Shown: piece by piece, positions 47,539 through 59,210 of the stretch | Layout of the letters: every line of letters begins with the position of its first letter | Position numbering within the stretch: the stretch's first letter is position 1 | Source: Vicia villosa | Taxonomy: Eukaryota > Streptophyta > Magnoliopsida > Fabales > Fabaceae | Reading direction: 5' to 3' | DNA length: 64,000 bases | NCBI RefSeq assembly: GCF_029867415.1 | Contig: NC_081180.1 | Coordinates: 23,026,808-23,090,807, forward strand | Made by a program: the position numbers and the translations under genes | Notes under the pieces: model-generated | The model's input: only the letters and a program-made list of their open reading frames with translations | What the model was told of the DNA's origin: nothing | The model's database searches: none

Positions 47539-47593
47539 TGGCTCAGCTCGTTATTGTTTTGGTTAGTGACCTTAGGGTCACGAGTTCAAGTCC
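47539..47593 (+). promoter_or_regulatory. tRNA-like Pol III A and B boxes in Ogre LTR
   Basis: An A-box-like TGGCTCAGCTCG (47539-47550) and a B-box-like GAGTTCAAGTCC (47582-47593) are spaced as in tRNA genes and SINEs. The 3' LTR copy at 56501-56555 has the better A box, TGGCTCAGCTGG. No full cloverleaf folds by eye, so it is at most a tRNA-derived relic. Confidence 0.45.
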
Positions 47594-48059
47594 TCTAGGG
47601 ACCAAACCCTTCTTTTTTATCACTATTTCTCTTCATTTTCTTCACAACTTCAACCATTAATTTAACCAATCAAATTAACTCATTTTTTATTCATTTTTTA
47701 CACACTCCTCATTTAATATATATATTTTATGAACATCCAAAAAAATTACAAAAAAAATATTTATTTAATATGTTTTTATTAGGTTTAAAATGATATATTT
47801 TTAAGTGTTTTTAATACTTTAAAATATTATTTTTCATTTGTTTTTTAACCTAATCACTTGTAAATATTTCTTGTGATCAAACCTTAATAACTTAGGTCTT
47901 AACTAAGCAAAAGATTTGTTTCTACATTAATTAAGTTGATTCAAACCATTTTAAAACAAGCGATCGCGATTCTTTTCAAAAACGATAAACCATTTTCTTT
48001 TGATTTTCAAAGAAAACTATTGATCAAATCTTTTTAATTGATCAATTGATTTTCAAAAC

Positions 48060-48440
48060 GATGTGGGGCCTCTCGAATATTAGAGAGTATAAGTCCCTTT
48101 CATTTTTCTTTGTACAGTTTTTAACAGAAAACTTTTTCCAAATTGCTTCCAAACAGTTCTTTCAAAAAAAACATTCAAATCATTTTCAAAACCATCCACC
48201 CTGTTTTATGAAAATAAAACAGGGGCCTCTCGAATATTAGAGAGTGTAAGTCCCATTTCTTTTCCTTTTGTACAGTTTTTTAAACAGAAAACTTTTTCCG
48301 AAACTTCAAAACAGTTTTTTTAACAACAAATCACACATCTTTTTCAAACCATCCACCCTGTTTTATGAAAATAAAACAGGGGCCTCTCGAATATTAGAGA
48401 GTGTAAGTCCCACTTCTTTTCTTTTTGTACAGTTTTTTTA
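48060..48440 (+). repeat. 157-bp tandem module with perfect hairpins
   Basis: Near-palindromes CCTCTCGAATATTAGAGAG start at 48069, 48226 and 48383, exactly 157 bases apart. The second and third are preceded by a perfect hairpin: an 11-base stem CCCTGTTTTAT, a GAAA loop and the exact complement (48199-48224 and 48356-48381). The same structure is at 57161-57186 and 57318-57343 in the 3' LTR. Confidence 0.9.
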
Positions 48441-50241
48441 AACAGAACTTTCTTTCAAAACAAACTTTCAAACCGTTTTTCAAACGACGCGTCTGCTTTT
48501 CAAATATACCATGGGCCTCCATGTAGGTATAAGTCCCAAGCCCTTTTGTACATACCCATTCCTGTACATGAAATTAGGTATTTCATTGTACACACACATT
48601 TTTGTACATATCTTAATTTGTTTTTTAACTTTGAATAACAAACCAAAAATGAAGGTTTCTTTAAATCTTCCCAAAAATACCATGGGCCTCCATGTAGGTA
48701 TAAGTCCCAAGCCCCTTTGTAAATACCTGTTTACATAGCTTTGAATAAATTCAAGTGGACCTCTCCTCGAGTATGAGTCCCGAGCCCCTGTGTATACAAA
48801 TGGATCATGCTTACAGGTATATTTCCTTCATAAACTCCATTATATACACACTTTGTCATATATATAATTGTTCATACCTGTTCATGTTTGTTCATACTTG
48901 TTCATGTTTGTTCATATGTGTGATATGTGTGCTTGTTCAACTTAGTACAACACTAGGTTCCCCATAGCCTCCTATTGGGCTTCGTGCAAAGAATCTCCAC
49001 TAGTTTAGGTTAGGACATAGAGTATGGTTTCCCGGTGAAATCGCTCTAAGAGCTCAGACCAACTATACCATGCCTCCCCTTGGGCTTTGTACAAACGAGT
49101 GACCCTCCCATAGCCTCCTCTTGGGCTTACAATGCAAGGACCCTGGATTGTCCCTCCCATAGCCTCCTCTTGGGCTTACAATGCAAGGACCCTCGGATAG
49201 CCTCCTCTTGGGCTTCGTACAAGGACCCACGGGCTTCTTATAAGCATCCCCAATATCCAAATCAAATACCCTAGGAGATTAGACATCTTTCATCTCTATG
49301 CTAGGAGTATCTCTTATATATCATCACAAACAATCAATCAATCAATCAAACTTTTTTGCCACAAGGCTGGCTAATCAATCCAACTTTCTTTTTGCCACAA
49401 GGCTGGCTAATCAATCAAACTGTTTTACCACCGTACTGGATGATTAATCAAAGTTTTTGTCACAAGGCTGACTTCATTGAAACTTTTGCCACAAGGCTGG
49501 CTGATTAATCAAAGTTTTTGTCACAAGGCTGACTTCATTGAAACTTTTGCCACAAGGCTGGTTAAACAAAAACATCTTTATCATTCTAAGCACCCTAAGT
49601 GGCATGGCCCCGGGCTTATAATGAAAAGATTTTCAAACAAAATCAAACAGATGTATGTGATGATATAGATTAGATACATCTAGCATTTAGACGACATTTG
49701 TCTATTTTCCTTTGCTTCCACTAGCATAAGTGGGAACTACGATTGCTCTGACTTTCTCAACATCCCTTTGAGAATACGTAGGCACAAGGTCGATCCTTGG
49801 CGAGCAAAACAAAACAAAAAAAACCATTCAAACCTTAGCACCCGTAGACCCCGAGCTACAGATGCTCTGATTCCCTCTAAGGGATATGTATGCAGAGGAT
49901 CGCGATGATCTTTGCGAGCATAATCAAACAAACACCTTAGGTCCCACCTATTTCACAACAGAACCTTCACCGTAGCATAGAATAAAAAACAATAAAGAAC
50001 CCTGTAGAGTACTACAGATACGTTGGGTGCTAATACCTTCCCTTCGTATAACCAACCCTCTTACCCAAGATCTCCCCCCACTTTTAGGTTATTGCAGCTT
50101 TTTTCCTTTTCCTCCTTTGGAAATAATAAAAAGTTTGGTCGGTACAAAAGAAAAATCATTTTTTGAGCACTCGAGCCCAAAGAAGGCATCAGGTGTCTCA
50201 TCCACAAAAAAGAGGAACAAAACGGTTTTTCGCCCGCGACA

Positions 50242-51040
50242 GAAAAATGGCGACTTCACTGGGGAATATCTTTTTATTGTTTCCAAAGGAAGGGTTATTT
50301 CTAATTATTGTTTTTATTTTAATTTTTGTTATATGTGTGATTCTTTGGTTCTGTTACTTGTGTGGTTCTGTTACAAGTGATACATTATGGACAAATCCTA
50401 ACCCGGATTAAGTACACATAAGAAATTAGGTGGAGGGTATAGTCATGTGCAGGCGCACTTGAGAATCCTTCCGCTCAGTGGAGGTTCCTTGTTGGTAATA
50501 TATGTTTAGCATGCTTTCGTAGCAAAGACATTATTGCCGCATTGAACTGTAGAAGCTGAGAGACCGTAGAACCCCAACCCATCCTGGCCTTATTAGGACG
50601 TGGTGCATAAACGATCCAGGTGAAGACTTGGATAGTTGTCATGCGGAGAACCACACTCAGACGAGTTTTTCTTGAGAATATTTCTGGCTCATCAGTTTAG
50701 TTGTGAAAGCTGGTAATATCCGAAAGAAAAATGTAGACTCTGACGTATCAGTAGAACATATTGTACAGGTGATTAACTAGATCTATCCCTATTTGGTTCT
50801 CTGACCTCATGCTCGTGACGCTGGACCTTTGAACCTGTGTGTACTATGTTTGAATTACCATGTTTGTGTACCATGTTTGCGTTACCATTACCATGTCTGT
50901 TTTACCATGTTTGAATATGTGGCATTCATGCATCCACGCATTCATACATTCAAAAAAAAAAAAACCCATTTTTTTCCATAAAAACATGATTTTTCCAAAA
51001 ATTTAGAGAATTTTCTTTGCAAACATTATAGGATTAAGTT
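50242..51040 (+). other. Ogre leader with primer-binding site
   Basis: TGGCGACTTCACTGGGGA at 50248-50265, six bases after the LTR, is the primer site. It differs at two bases from the tRNA-Arg-type site of the derivative at 39315-39332. About 775 bases of leader follow before ORF1. CCATGTTTG-type repeats occur near 50850-50920. No other ORF is supported. Confidence 0.8.
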
Positions 51041-51345
51041 ATGGAAAAAAGGTATACCAAAAAGTACGGTTTCAAAGCGCCTGATGTAGAAAGACTGATA
51101 GAGTTAGCATCTTCTGTACAAGATCCTTCTAATTTTAGGAAAAGTTATGGAAAACTTTTGCCTATCCTGAACACTCATGTTGATGAAGGACTTCTCAAAA
51201 CTCTGGTTCAGTTCTATGATCCCGTCTACCGTTGTTTCACCTTTCCAGACTACCAGTTGGTACCGACCTTGGAAGAATATGCCAATCTTTTGGGTATCCC
51301 TGTGTCTGACAAAATACCCTTCAATGGTTTGGAAGCCATTCCTAA
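51041..51345 (+). CDS. Ogre ORF1, N-terminal fragment before gap
   Basis: 101 codons of the Ogre ORF1 protein, cut by the assembly gap. The segment YDPVYRCFTFPDYQLVPTLE, then NLLGIPV, matches residues 58-87 of the ORF1 at 37250-38587, so the plant-mobile-domain-like start is present. The Met at 51041 is the first in frame and fits the family. Confidence 0.85.
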
Positions 51346-51445
51346 NNNNNNNNNNNNNNNNNNNNNNNNNNNNNNNNNNNNNNNNNNNNNNNNNNNNNNN
51401 NNNNNNNNNNNNNNNNNNNNNNNNNNNNNNNNNNNNNNNNNNNNN
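51346..51445. other. Assembly gap (100 N)
   Basis: Exactly 100 N, the usual placeholder for a gap of unknown size. The sequence goes from ORF1 on the left to the end of integrase on the right, so most of the Ogre coding region is missing. That the two sides are in the same frame is chance. Confidence 0.99.
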
Positions 51446-51829
51446 GTAGAAGTTGAAATCCCATCAATGAGAGTCCTCATGGAGACTAAGTTATCAGAGG
51501 CTGAATGGTGTCAAAGCAGATACGATCAGTTGAACTTAATCGAAGAAAAACGTATGACTGCTCTATGCCATGGACAGTTATACCAAGCAAGGATGAAACA
51601 AGCCTTCAACAAAAAGGTTCGACCTCGTGAATTTCGAGAAGGTGACCTCGTGCTTAAAAAGATCTTGTCTTTTCAACCAGATTCTAGGGGCAAATGGTCT
51701 CCTAATTACGAAGGCCCGTATGTTGTCCAAAGAACATTTTCTGGCGGCGCCATGACTCTTGCAACCATGGATGGTGATGAACTCCCATATCCTGTGAATG
51801 CTGATGCAGTCAAGAAATACTTTGTCTAA
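51446..51829 (+). CDS. Ogre integrase C-terminal fragment
   Basis: 127 codons ending in TAA, the C-terminal end of Ogre pol. Seen: FNKKVRPREFREGDLVLKKI, then GKWSPNYEGPYVV near the end, typical for the C-terminal domain of Tat-clade integrases. The catalytic core and everything before it fall in the gap. Confidence 0.85.
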   Translation, partial: VEVEIPSMRVLMETKLSEAEWCQSRYDQLNLIEEKRMTALCHGQLYQARMKQAFNKKVRPREFREGDLVLKKILSFQPDSRGKWSPNYEGPYVVQRTFSGGAMTLATMDGDELPYPVNADAVKKYFV

Positions 51830-53959
51830 AAAAGAACAAAAGAACAGCTCGGTAAGTTGAAAACCCGCAAAGGGCGACTTAGGCAAAAATGAGCGTCTCG
51901 GTGGACTGAAAACCCGAAAGGGCGGTCCAGGCAAAAATTAGAGACAATAAACAGAAAAATTCATCCTGGTAGATTGAAAACCTGAAAGGGCAATCTAGGC
52001 AAAAATTAGGGATTTATGACAAAGTAACTGCATCAGTCTGTACTTCGTCACCTGAGGAGTCTTTTTCCATCAAAGGATCTTCGATCAAATCATTATCAAT
52101 CTGAAGCGACAAACACAGTTGGAACTCAAAGTTGTTAAGGGGATAGTGGTTATTGCTTTCAATGTAGCCTTTTCCGCATAATTACCATTTCCAACTTTTG
52201 TAAATACTCCATGGAATCACGCCTTTAGCTGATTTCCATCCTATTAAATAAATTTGAGCCTTGTGCCCATTTGTTTGCAATCTTTAATTTCTTTCAGCTT
52301 GCAAAATGACGCTTTATTTGTGTTATTCACTTTTGAAACAAAAAAAAAAAAGAAAAATAAGTTTTAAATGAATTTACTTCACTTTTCTTTTCAAAATAAA
52401 AGCAAAATTTTCCTTTGAGTTGTGAACAACGGAAGGAACATCAGCAGTCGTCTCCATAGGATGAACAAAAGGATTCTCCCTGAAAAATTGTTGAGACAAC
52501 GGTATTCTTGTCCCAAAAAAGAATTCTTGAAGCAATTACCCCTCGAGGTAAAGAAGCTCTTCTATCCCCAGTGAAGAAGCTCTTCTATCCCCAGTGAAGA
52601 AGCTCTCCTATCCTCAGTGACGAAGATTTTCCATCTCCAGTGAAGAAGTTCTTCCCTCTCAATAAGAAAAGATGCTCATCTTCCCCAGAGAAGTTTAAAG
52701 CACACAGCATTGTTCACCTGTGTTATCTACACCGTGTTGAAAAACATTTGCCAAGTATCTGGTTGTATCGCGACGTCGGTCCTTCTCCAGTATATACTCC
52801 TCTGTCTGTCAGTATCGTCAGTATGCATGCTACATTCATGACATTCATCATTCATACATATTTACATCATTTATGCATTAATGCATTTTTCAATGTCTGC
52901 TTTAAAATCACTTGTTTAGGATATATCTATCCTCAAAAAAAAAAGAAAAAAAGAAAAAGAAAAGAAAAAGAAACAAGTATGGGCGTGTCATCTCTCCAAG
53001 TAGGTTGTCACCCATAAGCAGAAAAGAACATCTTCTTACTCCAGTTCCCCACTGAGATCATCCCTCGTGGAAGAAGGTTGCTTTAGTTTCTCCTCTCAAA
53101 ACAAAGGAGGAAATCCCCAGTTGAGTTCATTCCTCATTGGGTACAAAGTCTTGTTTGACTATTTCTTTCCAATTCATTCTTGGTTAGAACCTTGTCTTTA
53201 CCAAAGATTCAAATTCCGATTCCTCAAACAGAGTCGTGAAAAACAGACAATAAGCAATAGCCTCATCATCTGAGCAGCTTATGTCTCTTCCAAAAAGCTT
53301 TTTCCTCTCTAGGAAATCAATCATGAAGACCACTTGAGAATCAGGGTCTTATTACTGTTCACAAGGCTGAATAACCAGTAATTTCCCTAACAAAGTCTCC
53401 AGAATCATTTTATCACTTGGCTGATAATTGATCATGTCTTCAAAACCGCTATCACAAGGCTGGTAGTCGGTAACCTTTTGTTCTGGTTATATTATTTAAC
53501 ATGTCTATCACAATGCTGATAGTCGGTAATATTAACCGAACCTTTGAAACTCTTTTTACCTTGTCAAGTCTATCACCATGCTGATAGTCGGTAATCTAGT
53601 TTCATACCTTTCACCTTCGCATTACTAAACAAGTCTATCCCCATGCTGATAGTCGATAATGTCGATTGGTAAGTTTTTTACAAAGCTATCATTCCCCGGT
53701 GAAGCATACACTTGCTTTCCCGAAAAGAACAAAAACGGATTCTCTTCCTAAAAACGGATTGAGGCATCCTTCCCGATCTCTTTTCCCCAGCGGAGTCAGT
53801 TTTTGATATCCCTCGGTAAAGATATCCTTGCATCATTCGCAATTTTGGTATCTTAGGTCCAAAATTTGCGCCTTCTGATATTTAAGTCTCTTCCACCCTA
53901 TCAAAACGAAGATTTTCAATCTTCATATCTCAGGTTGAAGAAACTTAAATAGGGGCATC
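51830..53959 (+). other. Ogre 3' UTR with short repeats, polypurine tract
   Basis: About 2.1 kb without ORFs of note. Three groups of short repeats occur: three copies of GAAAACCCGAAAGGGCG-like units (51855-52005), three copies of GAAGAAGCTCTTCTATCCCC-like units (52545-52620), and four TATCACCATGCTGATAGTCGG-like units (53449-53660). An A-rich low-complexity run lies at 52935-52975. AGGGGCATC directly before 53960 ends the polypurine tract. Confidence 0.8.
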
Positions 53960-56900
53960 TGTCATACCCCAATTTTTGACCTAAGATACCACCTCATATC
54001 ATTGCATATGCATCATTTGCATCTCTAACAAATTGCATTAGCTTGTGTTTGCTACTTGTGACTCAGCAGGGTTTAATCAAGAAAACACTCATCAGTACAA
54101 GTAACAATCAATTAGGGTTTTGTTCTCCCTTCATCTCAAAAGAACTATCTTCATCAACAATCAACATTTGGTCCCCAGAGATTCACTTCAACAAACTCAA
54201 CAGCTTTGAATCGACTGAATTAGGGTTTTGACTGAAGACAGCATACTCCTGACTTTTGCTCAGGATTTGACCTAATGACTTGGGACATGACCTCAAAACC
54301 CCAAGTACATCATTTTGACCTAATCCATTGGCTCAGAACATCTCCTATACAAAGATTGATCAGACAAATCCTCAGATCAGGGTTTTTGAACTATCAGGGA
54401 CTGAAATCAGGGATCACATTTGGGAAACCCTAAAAATCCCCAGGGAGTCAATCAAAGGTTTCAATCATCTTCAAATAATCCCTATGACAATATACAATGG
54501 AAATTGTATCTCAATCCAAGACCTACAGGCATCAATTTCATCAGGTCGACAATTAGGGTTTTTTGACCTAATTCACTAAACCACTGACTTTTTAATCAGG
54601 ACATGGTGCCACAACTCAAATCATGATTCAATATCCTCAAATGCTTCAATATGATCCATTCATACTATTCATTTGATGAGGATAGCTTGTTTCATTTGAA
54701 ATCTCCAAAAACGCGATTCGTCTGAAAAAGTCAACTGTACAAGAACACCTTTGACTTTTGGGAATTTTGGTCAACCATGACTTTTGAAGTTTTGAATCAT
54801 CAATATATGATATGAGAAGTCATTTGATCAAGAAAAATCAAGAAAATCAATCAAAAATCAAAAAGTCAAAAGTTTGACTTTTCATACTTAGAAAAATTTC
54901 TAAGTGTTTTTCATGGTTTTTTCCAAACTTTGAAAGGGAATTTCTCAAAATTTCACCTACAAACTGAAAAAAACTTCCAACATGAAAGTTGTAGATTTTG
55001 ATCCAATAAACAACTTTGACACATATAAATTTTTTCCATAAGATCAACCATTTAAGAGATATGGTGCTTCAAAGTTGGTACTTTTTGAAAACTTCACTTG
55101 AAATCTCATTTTCTTCAAAGTTCATGGATCTTTTTCACCCACTTCCTTAAAGATCTTGAAGAAACTTTCAACTAGGGTTTTGAAGTGTGTCATATGAGCT
55201 TTCCAAAATGTCTAAGAGCATGGAAAAATATGGAGTATAGCTATGGTTTTGATTTTTGCAATTAGAAGCCATTATGCATGAAATTATAAGCCATTTTCAC
55301 TAAGTTCAAATGCTATATGGCTTATAATTCAAGTGATGACACACCAAAGCAATGATTGAATGATATTTTTCTGATTTGAGATCAGAATGGAAAGAGATAA
55401 GAAGCTTAGAGAAATAACCATGGTTAAGTCACTTTAACCATTTTGCATTTAATGGTAAGATTCCTTTCTATCCCTTAAGTGCCAAATCACCAAAGAAGAA
55501 GCAAGTTGCAAGGGCTTGGTATTCAGAAAGCTTGGCCTATAAATAGAGGTGCAAATCACTCTTCAATTCACACCAAAACCTCACAATTATAGGTTTTCTC
55601 TCTTCTTTCTTGAATTGCAAGTTTCTTAAGTTTCAAAGAGGTAAAATGCTCAACCTCTAAACCTTTGAAGTTCTGAGCAAAATGATGCTTCTCACAACTC
55701 ATAAACATCATTTGAAACTTGTTTGAACCACTCATACACCCCAAAAACACCTCAAGCTCAAAATCACTACCTCACTTCTCAAATATGCATAACCATGGCC
55801 TTATCATGCCAAAATCCATTCAAGGTCATTTCTGTCCAAACTAACACTTCCAACACCTCATATATATCACATATGAACTATCCAAACACTCACATATGAT
55901 CTGAAACATCTCCATCTTCAAATTCGATTCATACTTGAAGCAACTGCAGATCGGGTGCCATGGCCGTGCTCAGATGAATTCAACTTGTTCCAGACATCCA
56001 GACACCTTCCATAATCATCATAGAAGCTATTCAGATTGATACAAAGCATCTGTAACACCTCCAGATCAAAATCCAATTCTCAGTTTGGCCGTTTTTGAGG
56101 TAAGTGCACTTGAACTTCAAACTCTACTCTCCACGCATCATAAATGAAATATGAACATACCATCTCATTTCTGCACACATGAGGATCATTAACCCTCAAT
56201 CAATTGCATCATAACTTGCACATACAGGATTTCAGATTGAATCATAGAATTAGGGTTCTTCGTGTTCATCAGAAAATTGATAGCCTTAGAGTGAAAATAA
56301 ATGCAATTAAAGACCACCATCATGATCCTTATGAAAAAACGAGTGAGTTAGACCCTTCACTTGATCAATTTGGTTCAGTTTTCAGAAAATTCAAATTCAA
56401 ATTGGGATTGTGTTCTTGGCGCGTTTTTTGGTTCATAAGTTTTGAAATTCAGTTGAGTAATATATTCTACCAAGCGCGTATTACTAACAAGCCACAAGCG
56501 TGGCTCAGCTGGTTATTGTTTTGGTTAGTGACCTTAGGGTCACGAGTTCAAGTCCTCTAGGGACCAAACCCTTCTTTTTTATCACTATTTCTCTTCATTT
56601 TCTTCACAACTTCAACCATTAATTTAACCAATCAAATTAACTCATTTTTTATTCATTTTTTACACACTCCTCATTTAATATATATATTTTATGAACATCC
56701 AAAAAAATTACAAAAAAAATATTTATTTAATATGTTTTTATTAGGTTTAAAATGATATATTTTTAAGTGTTTTTAATACTTTAAAATATTATTTTTCATT
56801 TGTTTTTTAACCTAATCACTTGTAAATATTTCTTGTGATCAAACCTTAATAACTTAGGTCTTAACTAAGCAAAAGATTTGTTTCTACATTAATTAAGTTG

Positions 56901-59205
56901 ATTCAAACCATTTTAAAACAAGCGATCGCGATTCTTTTCAAAAACGATAAACCATTTTCTTTTGATTTTCAAAGAAAACTATTGATCAAATCTTTTTAAT
57001 TGATCAATTGATTTTCAAAACGATGTGGGGCCTCTCGAATATTAGAGAGTATAAGTCCCTTTCGTTTTTCTTTGTACAGTTTTTAACAGAAAACTTTTTC
57101 CAAATTGCTTCCAAACAGTTCTTTCAAAAAAAACATTCAAATCATTTTCAAAACCATCCACCCTGTTTTATGAAAATAAAACAGGGGCCTCTCGAATATT
57201 AGAGAGTGTAAGTCCCATTTCTTTTCCTTTTGTACAGTTTTTTAAACAGAAAACTTTTTCCGAAACTTCAAAACAGTTTTTTTAACAACAAATCACACAT
57301 CTTTTTCAAACCATCCACCCTGTTTTATGAAAATAAAACAGGGGCCTCTCGAATATTAGAGAGTGTAAGTCCCACTTCTTTTCTTTTTGTACAGTTTTTT
57401 TTAAACAGAACTTTCTTTCAAAACAAACTTTCAAACCGTTTTTCAAACGACGCGTCTGCTTTTCAAATATACCATGGGCCTCCATGTAGGTATAAGTCCC
57501 AAGCCCTTTTGTACATACCCATTCCTGTACATGAAATTAGGTATTTCATTGTACACACACATTTTTGTACATATCTTAATTTGTTTTTTAACTTTGAATA
57601 ACAAACCAAAAATGAAGGTTTCTTTAAATCTTCCCAAAAATACCATGGGCCTCCATGTAGGTATAAGTCCCAAGCCCCTTTGTAAATACCTGTTTACATA
57701 GCTTTGAATAAATTCAAGTGGACCTCTCCTCGAGTATGAGTCCCGAGCCCCTGTGTATACAAATGGATCATGCTTACAGGTATATTTCCTTCATAAACTC
57801 CATTATATACACACTTTGTCATATATATAATTGTTCATACCTGTTCATGTTTGTTCATACTTGTTCATGTTTGTTCATATGTGTGATATGTGTGCTTGTT
57901 CAACTTAGTACAACACTAGGTTCCCCATAGCCTCCTATTGGGCTTCGTGCAAAGAATCTCTACTAGTTTAGGTTAGGACATAGAGTATGGTTTCCCGGTG
58001 AAATCGCTCTAAGAGCTCAGACCAACTATACCATGCCTCCCCTTGGGCTTTGTACAAACGGGTGACCCTCCCATAGCCTCCTCTTGGGCTTACAATGCAA
58101 GGACCCTGGATTGTCCCTCCCATAGCCTCCTCTTGGGCTTACAATGCAAGGACCCTCGGATAGCCTCCTCTTGGGCTTCGTACAAGGACCCACGGGCTTC
58201 TTATAAGCATCCCCAATATCCAAATCAAATACCCTAGGAGATTAGACATCTTTCATCTCTATGCTAGGAGTATCTCTTATATATCATCACAAACAATCAA
58301 TCAATCAATCAAACTTTTTTGCCACAAGGCTGGCTAATCAATCCAACTTTCTTTTTGCCACAAGGCTGGCTAATCAATCAAACTGTTTTACCACCGTACT
58401 GGATGATTAATCAAAGTTTTTGTCACAAGGCTGACTTCATTGAAACTTTTGCCACAAGGCTGGCTGATTAATCAAAGTTTTTGTCACAAGGCTGACTTCA
58501 TTGAAACTTTTGCCACAAGGCTGGTTAAACAAAAACATCTTTATCATTCTAAGCACCCTAAGTGGCATGGCCCCGGGCTTATAATGAAAAGATTTTCAAA
58601 CAAAATCAAACAGATGTATGTGATGATATAGATTAGATACATCTAGCATTTAGACGACATTTGTCTATTTTCCTTTGCTTCCACTAGCATAAGTGGGAAC
58701 TACGATTGCTCTGACTTTCTCAACATCCCTTTGAGAATACGTAGGCACAAGGTCGATCCTTGGCGAGCAAAACAAAACAAAAAAAAACCATTCAAACCTT
58801 AGCACCCGTAGACCCCGAGCTACAGATGCTCTGATTCCCTTTAAGGGATATGTATGCAGAGGATCGCGATGATCTTTGCGAGCATAATCAAACAAACACC
58901 TTAGGTCCCACCTATTTCAAAACAGAACCTTCACCGTAGCATAGAATAAAAAACAATAAAGAACCCTGTAGAGTACTACAGATACGTTGGGTGCTAATAC
59001 CTTCCCTTCGTATAACCAACCCTCTTACCCAAGATCTCCCCCCACTTTTAGGTTATTGCAGCTTTTTTCCTTTTCCTCCTTTGGAAATAATAAAAAGTTT
59101 GGTCGGTACAAAAGAAAAATCATTTTTTGAGCACTCGAGCCCAAAGAAGGCATCAGGTGTCTCATCCACAAAAAAGAGGAACAAAACGGTTTTTCGCCCG
59201 CGACA
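53960..59205 (+). repeat. Ogre 3' LTR, uninterrupted
   Basis: 5246 bp and complete, so it shows the sequence before the derivative inserted (CCGTG at 55964-55968). The TATA box is at 55538-55548, tRNA-like boxes at 56501-56555 and hairpin repeats at 57025-57400. ORFs up to 118 codons inside are not conserved proteins. Confidence 0.95.
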
Positions 59206-59210
59206 CACCC

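Larger units (their letters stand above)
47006..50241 (+). repeat. Ogre 5' LTR, second part (R/U5)
   Basis: It matches 55969-59205. It holds Pol III-like boxes at 47539-47593, the 157-bp hairpin repeats at 48060-48440, paired repeats with CCATGTAGGTATAAGTCCC (48509 and 48679), CCATAGCCTCCTCTTGGGCT units (49109-49220), and CCACAAGGCTGGCT units (49350-49565). No coding capacity is evident. Confidence 0.93.
26563..59205 (+). mobile_element. Ogre retrotransposon, interrupted and gapped
   Basis: A plus-strand Ogre (Tat clade). The LTRs start TGTCATACCCCAATTTTTGA and end GCCCGCGACA. The 5-bp duplication CACCC is at 26558-26562 and 59206-59210. The 3' LTR is 5246 bp (53960-59205); the 5' LTR is 5245 bp in two pieces (26563-28571 and 47006-50241) around a later insertion. 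A primer site lies at 50248, ORF1 starts at 51041, integrase ends at 51829 and a polypurine tract precedes 53960. By eye about ten differences separate the LTRs (about 0.2%), so it is very young. A 100-N gap (51346-51445) replaces most of ORF1, gag, protease, RT and RNase H. Ogre elements are typically over 20 kb, so roughly 8-11 kb is missing. Confidence 0.93.

Noticed and set aside
51041..51829. One continuous ORF of 262 codons across the N gap
   Set aside because: The middle is 100 N. The left side is ORF1 and the right side integrase, so the frame match is chance; I annotated two fragments.
56204..56560. 118-codon ORF in Ogre LTR
   Set aside because: In the 5' LTR copy an extra A shifts the frame, so it is not conserved between nearly identical LTRs.
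56490..56570. Functional tRNA gene
   Set aside because: The A and B boxes are imperfect and I could not form an acceptor stem, anticodon arm and T arm together.
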